A stretch of DNA of 64,000 nucleotides from Punctularia strigosozonata HHB-11173 SS5 (GCF_000264995.1 NW_006767435.1:2601208-2665207), one strand, 5' to 3'. Positions 23,765-34,620 are shown, numbered from the stretch's first letter. The notes: generated by a model from the sequence alone, not told the origin. Program-made: numbers and translations.

Positions 23765-26700
23765 CTACTCGTCTTCCTCGACGTCGCCAAACTCAAACAT
23801 GCCCAGGCGTTCGCGCTTCGCCAGCGTGACGCTCTCCCGCAGGTTTTTGACGAGAGCGGGATAAGCGCCGAGGTACCTGCACCCCTTCCTGTCGACGATC
23901 GCGAGACCCTCGCGAAGCAGGTCGGCGTTGATGCTCTTCGCGGGCTCGCTGGCAGTTGGCGGGTCCTGAGGGTCGATGAGGCGCAGGTGGAGGAATTGGC
24001 CTTCCCGGTGGTCGATGTTCGCGATGAGCTTACGGCCATCGGATAGCTGACGGAAGCGGTCCACGGCCTCGGAGTAGTATTCGCTATCGGGGCTGACGAG
24101 CTTGACAAAGCTGCAACATCATTCAAGCCGCTGCCTAGATGTTGATAAGATTACGCGTACCTTAGTCGCGCGTCATGCGCCTGCCCTGGTAATGAGCGGA
24201 ACTTCGGGTCTAGGGGGCGGATGTCCTTGAAGGAGACGGTGTCTTGATTTCCGTAGTCGATGAAGGTAACTTCCGCCTCCTTCTTGACGGGCGATGACCG
24301 ACGGATTTTCGCGCGGTACCACTGTCCATCAGAGAACTTGGCTGAAACTAGCTCGCCGGTCTTCGGACTGTAACCAGCTGGTAGGACCGCGGTCTTGTGG
24401 TAGAGTGAGAAGTCGCGCATCAATTTCTCCAGCGATGCGATGCCTGTATGGTAACGTGAGCAAGTAGCATAGCCAGAACATTGATTTTCAGGCTACCTTC
24501 AGTGTTGAGTATTTGTACGGAGAAACCGAACTGCGGCGTAGTCCTGATATCGCTGACGATAATATCTATGTACTCAGTTCTGAGGGCGGACGTGTCGTCC
24601 TCGGAAGTGGCGGCGGCGGCGACAGCAGCAGCTTGTTCTGCTTCTGCGTCGTAGTCCTTCCATAGCTACCAATGACGGCTTCAATATGCATGCAAAACAT
24701 GATCAGCACTGAACCTACACCACGCTTCGCCGCCTTGGCCTCCGCCTAGATGAAGTGTCTAAGCACAATGCACACGTCATAAAGGATGATGAGAACGAAC
24801 CTCTGCGTCGTAAAGCTGGCGTGCCCAGCTCAACCCCTCAGCAGAGTAATCATGTACGCTTGCCAATCCCTCCTTGGCGAGACTGATTGCGGCGTTCTCC
24901 TTGTTGACGTACAGTGCGCCGATGAAGCCGCCTGACTTGTCCACGCTGTCCAGCTCGATCTCGCAGTCCCGCTGCATGAAGCGGCGGTTTGCGAAGTCCG
25001 CTGCCTCTGCGCCCATCGGCTCAGATTTTTCAGAGGGATTACGCGCAGTCCGCGGGGCGCGGATTCCACCAAGTACGAGGGTCAGAACCTGGTTATCCTT
25101 CGGCAAGAGTATCCTTCGAGAGCGTGAGATAGGTAGCGGAGGGCGCAAACAAGGCGAAAACAAGCCTACTTGAAACGCGAACCGGACGCCACGTAGTCGA
25201 TCACAGCGGGGATCTTCCCCTGTCGCTTGAACCCGTTCAAGAACTGGGTTGCGCGAGTGTGGGTCTAGAAGAATTGGGATCAACACTATAAGTCGCTGTT
25301 CGAAGGTAAACCATTACCTCAGAGATGTTTAGAGGCTGTTTTGGCGCAGGTTGCTCCTTTCCCGAATGAATGCCACGTCCCTCCGTCGCAGCACTACGAG
25401 AAGACTGTGAGGGAATCGCACATTTTCGAGGGATAATACTGAGCGAGAGTATGCACTCACGTCTGTTCGGCCGCCATGAGCTTGTCGTAGTCTGGCGAGC
25501 GGTCCTCGTCGTCGCGTTTGTGCCGCACGACGCTCGCGAGGCCCTTCTCAATCAGCTGCTCAGCAATGTTGCTGCCGAAAGTCCGAAGGTGAGATCCGCA
25601 GGGCTGAGCAAGACAGCCTCTCAACTTACGCGTGACTGTTGCCATATCGGATGGTTGCGCACTCTCGCTCTTCGTACTCGCCGTCCCTCGGTTTAATGAA
25701 GTCGACATGAGCCTTCACGTGCTTGCCGATGAGCTTGCGACGGAGGAATTCGCGAGCTTCGTGGGCGTAGTAAGCCTGCTTCGGGTCTGACATCCTGGCT
25801 GAAGTTCATCAACCGTACTCGACCACGAGGAGTCGACATACTCACTTGGGGCCTCGCACAGAGCTCAGCTGCACTCTCCTCTCCTTGCCACCCGGTCCGC
25901 TCTCTACTACGGAGATTTGGTCGCCAGTCCACACACGGACAACATAGCCATCGAACTCCCTCGAGGCGCCATTCGCGGTAGACGCGCCAGCACCATTCGT
26001 TTTAGGTGCAGTAGCGGACGCGTACAAGTATGCACGCTTTTCCTTCGCCGAACGCTCGGCGGAGCGTAGCCGCTCCATCGTACCCGGTATGGTGGATAGC
26101 ATTCCAGCGTGCCAGTCGACAACCCGCGCAAGGCCCGATGCGACAAGGTGCTCGGCAACATTGCCGGCGGGATGCAACACTGCAGTACCTCGTTAGCACG
26201 GTAACTGGATAGAATGCTGCCGGACAAACCGAGGCCGATGAATATGCTGGCGGTTTGGGGAGCAGGCGCGCTGCCGTTTGCTTGGAAGGGCGTCGCGGTT
26301 GAGCTAGGGAGCGAAAGGAGCGTGACCTTGACGCCGCGTTGGAGGAGCCTCGTCTCAGTGAAGAATTTCGCCTAACCATGGGTATGGATACCTAGTACTG
26401 CAAGGTGGTCATGTGAGCTCACCTCCTCTCCCCATTGCTCGCTCGTTTCGCCCTGCTTCCCTGCCGCACGCGGGCTGCGAACGCCAGCGAGCGCAATGTT
26501 CGCGAATTGGTGATCGCCGTCTGGCAGGAGCAGCCTGACCCGCACAGTTGATCCATCCTTGACCTGCTCCACGATGGCGTCCAATTCTTTGCCTTTCCAT
26601 TCGCTGATGAACGCGTGCGAGTCGGTCGGCATCATGTAATGGACGGTGCGGGCCTGCGCGTAAACATTGTCGTTGGACTAGGGCGTAATTACTTATAAAT

Positions 26701-27365
26701 GACACATACCTTGGGACCGTGAGGGTTCCATACACCCTTGCCGGCGCTCTGCGCTTCGGCCTCGAGTTCCTTGCGACGCAAGTCGTCGTCGGTAGGGTCC
26801 CGCTTTGCGTCTTTGACCTTTGCCCAGCCAGCCTTGAGGAGTTCGGCCGCAACGTCCACGCCGGAGATCTCGGCCGTTCCGATGTCGCGCTGCACGTCGC
26901 CCTCGCCAGGAGGCAAGGTGTGCGCGACGCTAAAGGTCACGGGTTTACCGACGGCATGCGAGCGGAGGAATTCGCGTGATTCGAAGGCCCAAGGCTGAAC
27001 ATCGGATTTCAGCCTATATCAGTGCAAGCAGAATTGATGTTCGAGAAGTACCTCGTCTTCGCGACTCGAAGTACCCATGCGAGGCGCGATGATGTCTGTC
27101 AAGTGCAGGATCCTATGTCATCGGTCAAACGACGTGCAGAAAGACTTGAATAGCCCGTTGCGTACCTTTCTTTGGGAGGTTGGCCATTAGGACCTGGGCT
27201 TCCCCGGAGTACGAGGGTGTCTCCCGAGATGACAGCTGAACATCCTATTCGATCAGGAAACGCGGCGGCGATCGCTGTGTTAAGCACATACACTTGACGA
27301 TCTGCTCCAGGCGAGTCAGCGAAACTCAGCGCACACATTGTAGCGCTTACAGCCTTCATTGCCAT
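23765..27365 (-). CDS. SND1: Tudor-SN / SND1 homologue
   Basis: Tudor-SN is an RNA-binding protein with four staphylococcal-nuclease-like domains, a Tudor domain and a partial fifth SN domain, found in stress granules and in RNA decay and transcription complexes. The first SN domain starts with VISGDTLVLRGSPGPNGQPP. Repeated SN signatures follow through some 14 introns (PWAFESREFLR-, FAFQVG- and RVWTGDQISVV-type segments). The Tudor domain lies at about 24230-24370 (GELVSAKFSDGQWYRAKI, VTFIDYGNQDTVSF, with the aromatic and Asn/Asp pattern). The end reads ANIDHREGQFLHLRLIDPQD, then GDVEEDE and a TAG at 23765-23767. The first exon (MAMKA, at 27365) does not join cleanly to the next by the simplest splice, so the start is tentative. 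The product is about 900 residues, normal for the family. Confidence 0.9.
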
Positions 27366-27619
27366 TTTGTACGAGCCTTCGATGTTTGGGCAGAAAAGAA
27401 CCAGGAGGAGATCGTGAAAGAGTACGTTGGGTCGCGTGCGGGTGCTTGCCAGCGAGGATATATGAGTCCACGTGGCAATCTACGCACTCCACGTGGGCGT
27501 GTCTCCGTCGCAATGTCGCTCGGAACGGGATAAGCTCTCGGACGAAGGGAGCGAGGAGGGCCGCTGAACTCGGCCAACCTCGTTCTCTGCAACCTTGAGA
27601 TGATTTTTCACTCCTTAAC
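27366..27619. promoter_or_regulatory. Divergent promoter SND1/HAD gene
   Basis: The two start codons lie 254 bases apart and point away from each other. The region contains two copies of TCCACGTGG-like sequence, at about 27468-27476 and 27488-27497 (GTCCACGTGG and CTCCACGTGG). Each holds a CACGTG E-box, the target of bHLH factors such as Cbf1 or Pho4. Which gene they serve cannot be told from position. Confidence 0.45.
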
Positions 27620-28543
27620 ATGATTCGTCTTGTTACGTTTGACGCATTGCATACCATCATACGCCCGCGTCTCCCCGTCTATGTGCAGTATTCGCAGACT
27701 TTCGCGCCGTACCTCGGCACGCTCGATCCCGACAGGCTCAAGCAATCCTTCAAAGCCGGCAAGTATACTCGTGGTCTCCTATGTGGTCCTCGAACCGCGT
27801 CATGATAGCCGTCTCCCAGCGTTGAAGGAATTGCAGACCTCGAAGCCTCTATACGAATCGGGGGCCGAGGGTTGGTGGGGCGAAGTCATCAAGCGCACGG
27901 CCTTGGGTGCCGGTGCGAATTCGAAGGGTGTGTTGGTCGAATGTATACGTAGTGTTTTTGGCGGAAGCTGATGCTACGGGCAGCCGTCGACGCATCACTG
28001 CCGGAGATAGTGCCCCGTCTCATGAAGCGTTTCAGCTCAAGCGAAGGGTATGCCCTGTTCGCAGATACGCTTTCCACGATCCAGAACCTCCGTGAAGAGA
28101 ATATAACTACGGGCGTCATTACAAACGCGGACATGCGCATCGTATCTGTGATGGAATCGCTGTCGCTCGGTCATCTTCTTGATCCAGTACTCGTCAGCGA
28201 GCAAGAGGGAGTCGAGAAACCTGCGAAGGACATCTTCCTGCGAGCATGCGCCAGAGCCGAGGTGAGGCCCCACGAAGCCCTACACGTCGGAGATGAACTG
28301 GACGCGTAAGTTCAGCTAGGCCTCATAAACACAACCACGACGCCTGAGCTAGGACACAGAGACTTTCATGGGGCGACGAAAGCTGGACTGCACGCGCTGT
28401 TGCTTCGGAGATCGGGTCCTGAAGGTGAGGAAGCAAGGAAGGAGCCTGAAGAGGATTTAGAGGGCGTCGTCGTCGTCGAAAGCCTGTACGAGGTGGTTCA
28501 GTGGGTCAAACAGCACGGAGGCGCGCAGCCTCCTCCCCTATAG
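27620..28543 (+). CDS. HAD-superfamily protein, HDHD3-like
   Basis: Exon 1 (27620-27758) starts MIRLVTFDALHTIIRPRLPV. A GC-AG intron (27759-27819) joins to ALKELQTSKPLYESGAEGWW. Two further introns give AVDASLPEIVPRLMKRFSSS, motif II in TTGVITNADMR, the motif III lysine region EGVEKPAKDIFLRA, and motif IV in HVGDELDADFHGA across the last splice. It ends GGAQPPPL at the TAG at 28541-28543. Motif I keeps the first Asp of the HAD nucleophile loop but has Leu and His where other HAD phosphatases carry the second acidic residue (Asp two or three positions on). Catalysis may therefore differ or be lost. The domain order fits the HDHD3 group; the substrate is unknown. Length is about 250 residues. 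Confidence 0.82.
27759..27819 (+). other. GC-AG intron in HAD-like gene
   Basis: This 61-base intron begins GCAAGT, the consensus for the rare GC-AG class, and ends TCCCAG. Only this donor keeps the frame (phase 1) between SFKA and LKELQTSKP. The nearby GT donor at 27763 would give the wrong frame. Confidence 0.7.
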
Positions 28544-28596
28544 ATATTATGCAAGTTTGTTATATAGAACATCTGGCCTTGCATCGCCCAGCTACC

Positions 28597-29193
28597 TCAC
28601 AATCCGAATGTCTCAGCAACTGCCGACGTGGGCGGCTGTTCTGTATCCGTCAACGTCTGTTCGATCCACGTCCGTTCGCGCGGGCCGACGACGTCCTCGA
28701 GCCTGTCGCCGAGCTTGATCATCGAGTGTCGGATCACACGCGGGTCTCGCTTCATGATGTTCTTCAGGGAGTGTAGCGTGCGGGGAGAGGCGTCAAAATG
28801 GAGCGACCAGTAGCTGTAGAAAAGCTCGCATTAGCTGAACGGCACGGAATGGAGCGTTGACCAAAGAGACGAAGGGTGAGTGTACATATCGTAGAACACA
28901 GGATGGAGTGAACCATGACACGCACTCTCCGTGCTCATGCCATCGTTGGTGAGCCCGCATCCTTTGCGGGAGCGTCTTCGTACCCCAGTAGTCGATGTTC
29001 CGCACCACCCCTGCGTTGTTCATGACATGCATAGAAGCTTGCCGCACGAGCTCTTTGATATGTTTCTAACGTGTGTACAAGGATGCGCGGAATATAGTCA
29101 TTGAGTTCGAGCGCGCAGAGTAGTGCCGATGATGCGGAGACGAACATATTCTCGGAAGTGCGCTGTGATGCATATCATCTCGTACAACGGCAT
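28597..29193 (-). CDS. MRP17: Mitochondrial ribosomal protein bS6m (Mrp17)
   Basis: The gene is split into three short exons and is easily missed. Exon 1 starts MPLYEMICITAHFREY at 29193. After an intron (GTTCGT...CACGTTAG) comes KHIKELVRQASMHVMNNAGV and VRNIDYWGTKTLPQRMRAHQ, ending HEHG. After a second intron of about 113 bases (GTGCGT...TCTACAG) the sequence is DYWSLHFDASPRTLHSLKNI, then RDPRVIRHSMIKLGDRLEDV, ending ETFGL at the TGA at 28597-28599. This is the bacterial S6-like fold of the mitochondrial small subunit, with the family's conserved MPLYE start, WGTKTLPQRM and the S-P-x-x-L...RDPRVIR tail. The length is about 134 residues, usual for fungal bS6m. Confidence 0.92.
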
Positions 29194-29646
29194 CTTGTCG
29201 TATGCTCTTCGGGTTCGCGGGTGTTATAAAGAGAAAGAAAACGCGGCAGGGAGGAGAAAGTGCAAGTGGTCAGTGCAAACGACCTCGCTGCGGTGTCACT
29301 TGTTGAGAGACTCGGACCAAAATCCGGGAGTTCTCAGGTGACTTCGGCAGCTTCCGTCGCTCATTCTTCTGTCTTCACTACGTTTTACCTGCCAGTGTTT
29401 ATTGGCTCACATCTTCCACCCGGTGGCATGCTATACGTATCAACACTGTGTTCAAACTTTTCCCGGACGTTCTCTCTTTTACTGTCTTTTCCAGTTTGGT
29501 CATGGCGTTGCAGAGCCTACCGTAAGCTGTGCGTAACAAATTTGGCGAACGCTATGCACCGCGAATACCCGTCCTTCCCGGACTCGTGCATATAAAGATG
29601 GCTATCTATCAGCGACTGCATCACATACCTCCCGATTACTGTGTTT
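29194..29646. other. Divergent intergenic region
   Basis: About 450 bases between the starts of bS6m and the unknown gene at 29647. I see no gene. It presumably holds both promoters. Confidence 0.5.
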
Positions 29647-30051
29647 ATGCCCTCGTCGACCACGCCTGACCAGCAGAGACATGGACACGACCACACATTG
29701 GCCGTTCTCAGCGATCTCGACTACGCACTCCTCGCGGAAGAGCGAGTGCCAGACGTTGCTGTTCTGCGGACCTTAGAGGATGGATCCGTGCTATGTCTCA
29801 ATAGAGAGGGAAATGTCGGCCTGGTGACCATGTCCACTGGCGAGGCGACCGATCTCTCACAAGACGTAGAAATCATTGGACTGGTCGGCGTCCATCGCCG
29901 TCTAGCTGTATTGCATCGTGACGTCTCTGGGGTAGTCGATTCCCTACTCGTATCCAATGTCCGTACGGGCGTACCTGAAGGATCAGCATCGTTCCCTCTA
30001 ACGCTCCCGGACAGCATCGGGTGCAACAGATTGCCCAAAGTTGTCCGTTGA
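29647..30051 (+). CDS. Unknown protein, possibly an N-terminal exon of a larger gene
   Basis: An open frame from the Met at 29647 (MPSSTTPDQQRHGHDHTLAV) to 30051 codes for about 134 residues of well-mixed composition, including LRTLEDGSVLCLNREGNVGL and IIGLVGVHRRLAVLHRDVSG, which reads like short beta strands. I recognise no family. It ends 295 bases before the first exon assigned to the kinase and on the same strand, so it could be an upstream exon of that gene, but no splice joins the two in frame in a simple way. The stretch 30052-30346 has no supportable gene. Confidence 0.4.
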   Translation: MPSSTTPDQQRHGHDHTLAVLSDLDYALLAEERVPDVAVLRTLEDGSVLCLNREGNVGLVTMSTGEATDLSQDVEIIGLVGVHRRLAVLHRDVSGVVDSLLVSNVRTGVPEGSASFPLTLPDSIGCNRLPKVVR

Positions 30052-30346
30052 TCAAGTCGTGGAATCATTCCGGGTCCGGAGGTGAATATGACGCGAAATG
30101 GAAGCCGCCGTCCACCCTAGTGTCTGCGCTTGAGTGGGTCGTGTCACGAAGCTTACCTGCTCTCGCGGGCTCATGTATCATTAGAGCAATGGAGCTTCTT
30201 CACCAAAGCCTCGAAAGCTGGCTGACATGGTCGCCAATCAAGGCTGTACTCAAATGTGAATACATCAACAGATGTCTGGGAGATATTTCCAGCCTGTTCA
30301 TGGTGAGGAACAACTGTGCTCTTTTCCTTCTTCCGACTGATCAGCA

Positions 30347-32297
30347 ATGAGCCAGGAGCAGGTCGACGATACGGCGCTTAACCACGTTCTCACTGGGGTC
30401 GTACCGGCTCTGGACGCTATCTTTTCATCCGAGGAGCTGATGAAAGAGATGATGCTCCTGGAAGACATCAAGGCGCAGGAATTCATCAATCTTTTGGACG
30501 AGGCACGCCCCCCCGCCCAACAGATCCTTACACCATCCTCACGATGACTACAGGTATACTCGTGTGCTCCTGGTGATTTGTTCCGTAGGCAATGCCGGAA
30601 TTCACTGCGGAAACTTTGTGGGCAGACAGGACTACTCCCGGCAGGCTCCATCCTTTCCGACGAGATTGAATTGCCGATGACTGGACCCAGTGCTGCCGGT
30701 GGGTTCGGTGACGTCTGGAAGGCCCGTTGCGCCGGGCAGATCGTAGCGCTGAAAACGCCGCGAGCCTTCATGCGATCGTCTGACAGGCTCTCCAAGGTGC
30801 GCCTCGGCGAGAGCGGAGGTGCAAAGCCGCGTTCTCATCATATCTACAGAACCTATGTCGGGAAGCAGCAGTTTGGCGCAAGCTCAAGCACGCTAATATC
30901 GCGAAGTTTCTCGGTGTCTATCGCAATGCTGTTCAAGGTATAGATCTCGCGATGGTGAGCCAGTGGCACGATAACGGTAACGTCAACGCGTATCTCCTCA
31001 AACGCCCTCGTGTCAACCGTCTTGAACTCGTGAGTTCTGTATGTGGCCGATGAAGGTGCCAATCTGAGTATATTGTCTTGTAGGCCCTGGACGTTGCTTC
31101 CGGCCTGCGCTACCTTCATACGAACTACCTTGTGCATGGAGATATCAAAGGCGTACGCATCTGACGTTCGGCTCTTAGCCCCTTGTTGATCTATCGTTAC
31201 AGGCTAACGTACTCGTGGACGACGAGGGTCGCGCGCAGTTGACGGACTTTGGTCTTACGGCCGTTATGTACGAGTCGGACGCTATCGGCGGGTTAACGAC
31301 GGCGTCGTTCCACGATGGATCAAGTCGATGGATGGCTCCGGAGCTGTACGTCGGGAGCGTGCGCCTGACCCCAGAATCGGACGTGTATGCCTTTTCCATG
31401 TTGCTCTTCGAGGTGCGCGTGCGTTCTTCGTGCGCGACAGTATGCCTCGCTCATCGGAAGAGTCGTCCAGATATACGCGGGACAACCACCATTCCATAGC
31501 TGCCGAACGGACGCACAAGTGTTCCTCATGGTGCTGCGAGGAGAGAGGCCTGTGCGGACTGTCGAAGCGACGCTCAACGGGCTCGCGCCGCAGACCTGGG
31601 GACTGATGGAGAAGTGCTGGGCGCAGCGACCGGGAGACCGACCGAATTTGTATGACATCTCCCGCGTCTTACAAGACGTCTACATCAACGGCGGCGTCCG
31701 CGTCCGGAGTACGACGGAATCGGAATCGCCGGAGAATGAGGCCGACGGCGGCGACGTTTGCGATGACGACTCGTCCTCCGAAGCATCTAGCTGTTCGTCA
31801 CCAACGGGGCAGCGAACCTGCCACGGCGATTCGGACACGCCCGCAAACCCGGGTACGGCTCTCCCGTCGTCAAGTGGAATCCCGTCTCAGGGTGTTCCTC
31901 CTCTTGGCACCCCGGACTCCGATCTCGGCGCTGGAAATGGCCCCAATCCTCTGCGCGTGCGACGCGGTTTCTGGAACCGTAGAGGAGACCACCTGACGTT
32001 CGACATGAGGGTCGTTCTCGCGCCCCAGCACCGCTGGTATCCACCAGAGCTGGAAGATTACCCAGAGCCCCGCGACGGCTACCGCGACAACTTTGGTCTC
32101 CGGGTCATGTACGATGCACGTAGGCCACAGGTCCCCGGAGGAACCGAACGCTACGATTCTGTGAGTTTCTTTGCGTGCGTTGATACCTCAAATCTCAACT
32201 GGAAGCACAGTTTGTCGAGTATTTCGCCGATCCGTCGTGGAGCTCTGGCGCGTCGTGGTCGACGGTGTACATGCATCCGCCGCGGAGCACAGCATAG
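30347..32297 (+). CDS. TKL-like protein kinase
   Basis: The catalytic domain has a glycine loop AAGGFGDVWKA, the VALK lysine, a hydrophobic hinge after FLGVYRNAVQG, the catalytic loop HGDIKGANVLV split by an intron, LTDFGL, SSRWMAPEL and ESDVYAFSMLLFEI, then GLMEKCWAQRPGDRPNLYDI. Lys, catalytic Asp and DFG Asp are all present, so it should be active. The sequence type matches the TKL kinases expanded in mushroom-forming fungi. The N-terminal exon (MSQEQVDDTALNHVLTGVVP...FINLLDE) fits the helical leader of that group. Its frame does not connect to the next exon (RRQCRNSLRKLCGQTGLLP): no donor lies before the TGA at 30545, and a run of seven C at about 30508-30514 is the likely point of a one-base length change or sequencing error. 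The C-terminus is acidic and Ser/Pro-rich and ends PSWSSGASWSTVYMHPPRST at 32297, after a final intron. Confidence 0.78.
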
Positions 32298-32460
32298 GTC
32301 GGCGACACGTAGCAACCTCCCGTTCACAACGGTTTCGATCACAGGGGCGACGAAGGATACGTCGGGGGAATCCTTGGATTCCTGTAAAAGAGGCAGTTGG
32401 TATCATACATGTATCCTAATCTACAAACCGGTGTCCATCGATACAAAAAAAACAGCCTCC

Positions 32461-34430
32461 TCAAACCTGTGGGCCCGCGAGCCTAACCTTATCCTCCACG
32501 TCGCTCTCGTACAACTGGAACGCCTTCTTGAACATGCCCGCGAGCTTGCGCACCTCGCGGTCGAACGCGCCCCGGTCCTTCCACGCCAAGCGCGGGTCGA
32601 GCACCTCGCGCGGAACGCCCTCGACGTTGGTCGGGATCGAGAGCCCGAAGACGTCAAAGGTATCGTACTCGGCGTTGAGGAGCTCGCCCGAGTGCACGGC
32701 GTCGACGATGCGGCGGGTGTATTTGAGCGGGCATCGCTTGCCGGTGCCGTACTTGCCCCCGGTCCAGCCGGTGTTGATGAGCCAGCAGTTGACGTTGTTC
32801 TTCGACATCCTGTCCGCGAGCATCTCGGCGTACCGGCCGGGGTGGAGGACGATGAAAGGTGCGGAGTAGCAGGTGGAGAAGGTCGGGATGGGCTCGAGGA
32901 TGCCGTCTTCGGTGCCTGGCGTTTTTCTGCGTGCTGGCGTTAATACGAGGATGGCTGAATACGTCAGGCAAGAAGGACTCACGAGGTGTAGCCGGCGAGG
33001 AAGTGGTAGCTCGCCTGCTCGGGAGTGAGCTTGCTGATGGGCGGCAGCACGCCGAAGGCGTCGCAGGTGAGCATGATGATGTTGCTCGGCTGCTTGTCGA
33101 CCACGCAGGGGATCTTGGCGTTCGGGATGAACTCGATCGGGTAGGCGCACCGAGTGTTCTCGGTGATCGCGGTGTCGTCGTAGTCGGCGACGCGCGAGTT
33201 GGGGTTGTAGACGACGTTCTCGAGGATGGAGCCGAAGCGGATCGCGTTGAAGATCTCGGGCTCCTTCTCGGCCGAGAGGTTGATACACTTGGCGTAGCAG
33301 CCGCCCTCGATGTTGAAGACGCCCGTATCGGACCAGACGTGCTCGTCGTCGCCGATGAGCAGTCGGCGGGGGTCAGCGGAGAGCGTGGTCTTGCCCGTGC
33401 CGGAGAGACCGAAGAAGAGGGTGACGTCGTCCTTCTCGATGCCGACGTTGGCGGACGAGTGGAGGGAGAGCTGGCCGAACTTGACGGGCTGGAGGTAGTG
33501 CATGACGGAGAAGACGCCCTTCTTCATCTCGCCCGCGTACTCGGTGCCGAGGATGACCATCTCCATCCGCTTGAAGTTGATCTCGACCGAGGTGGTGGAG
33601 GACATGCCCTTCGTGAAGCGGTTCGCAGGGAACTGGCCGGCGTTGTAGATGATGAAGTCGGGCTCGCCAAAGTTGGCGAGCTCTTCCTCCGTCGGGCGAA
33701 TGAGCATGTTGTTCATGAAGAGGGCGTGGTAGGCGCGCGCGCAGATGACGCGGACCTTGATGCGGTACTTGGGATCCCAGCCGGCGTAGCCATCGAAGAC
33801 GTAGACGTTGTCGCGGGTGTTGAGGTAGTCAATCGCGCGTTCACGGTTGATCTCAAACGTGTCTGCGAAGCCAACCTGAGCTCGACGTGATCGCTCGCAA
33901 TGCACGGACACTTACGCTCGTCCAACTTGATGTTGACCGGACCCCACCAGATGTCGTCCTTGCTCGTCTCTTCGAATACGATCCGCTTGTCCTTCGGACT
34001 CCGACCGGTCTTCTTTCCGGAAAAGTTGATGAGGGCCCCCGTGGAGGAGATGATGGCGCCCTCGTTCCGGATCGCGTCTTCGTACAGCAGGGCGACCGGC
34101 GCATTGCGCTTGATCGTGACCCGGTCCATGTCGAACCCGGCCTGGGAGAACATCTCGATATCTCGGCCAATGACTGCAGGGGGTATTGGTCAGATCGTCG
34201 TCGCGATGCGTGTGATCCCGGCACTCACGGTTGTCGGTGTCGGCCGCCTGCGCATAGTACTTGTGCAGGATGTGCGGGGTCACATACGGGGTCTGGTGGT
34301 GAGAGAGGACCATGGTGGGCAAGTCGCTGGTGGGTGTCTTGGACAAGATGCGGGGGGTGAGACCGGTGGAAGTGGGGGTGTCGAGCTGGGGTGGGGTAGC
34401 TCCGGATCGGAAGAAGTTCTGGAACGGCAA
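32461..34430 (-). CDS. PCK1: Phosphoenolpyruvate carboxykinase (ATP)
   Basis: The enzyme converts oxaloacetate and ATP to phosphoenolpyruvate, CO2 and ADP, the first committed step of gluconeogenesis. Signatures: [39 protein letters not shown], the kinase loop [11 protein letters not shown], the metal-site region [45 protein letters not shown] and the C-terminal [15 protein letters not shown]. It ends RLAGPQV at 32461, about 590 residues. Codon third positions are strongly G/C, unlike its neighbours, as expected of a highly expressed gene, and this also leaves a long open frame on the other strand. The start is uncertain: the frame is open from 34430, a conserved-looking Met lies at 34312, and a short upstream exon starting MSA at 34488 could splice to [10 protein letters not shown]. 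Confidence 0.95.
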
Positions 34431-34496
34431 ACGCGATAGTGATCAGTCGCTATTCTCTGCGCGAGCGGGGAACGAGGCGACCGCGGACATGTCGAA

Positions 34497-34526
<30 letters not shown>
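34497..34526. repeat. (GAC)10 microsatellite in PCK1 leader region
   Basis: Ten exact copies of GAC lie just upstream of the PCK1 coding region, between a possible first exon (Met at 34488 on the minus strand) and the TATA box. On the transcript it would read as GTC repeats in the 5' untranslated region. Its length is likely to vary between strains. Confidence 0.8.
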
Positions 34527-34529
<3 letters not shown>

Positions 34530-34613
34530 GTCGGGGGGTGGCGAATACACACTTACAGTGTTGGTCGAGCACGTCGCTCGCTGCCTGGGACTGACACTCC
34601 GCCTGGGGTACGA

Positions 34614-34620
34614 CTTTATA
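34614..34620 (-). promoter_or_regulatory. TATA box upstream of PCK1
   Basis: TATAAAG on the minus strand lies 184 bases upstream of the open-frame start at 34430 and 126 bases upstream of the alternative Met at 34488. With initiation about 30 bases downstream, the leader would include the GAC microsatellite. A TATA promoter suits a gene switched by carbon source. Confidence 0.45.

Noticed and set aside
31387-32943. 518-codon plus-strand frame running from the kinase into PCK1
   Set aside because: Only its first part is kinase coding. A final intron after RYDS takes the kinase to a stop at 32297, and the rest of the frame is antisense to PCK1.
32859-33890. 343-codon open frame on the plus strand
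   Set aside because: It lies entirely opposite the well-supported PCK1 coding region and is explained by that gene's G/C-ending codons. The peptide is a run of Val, Asp, Gly and Glu with no domain.
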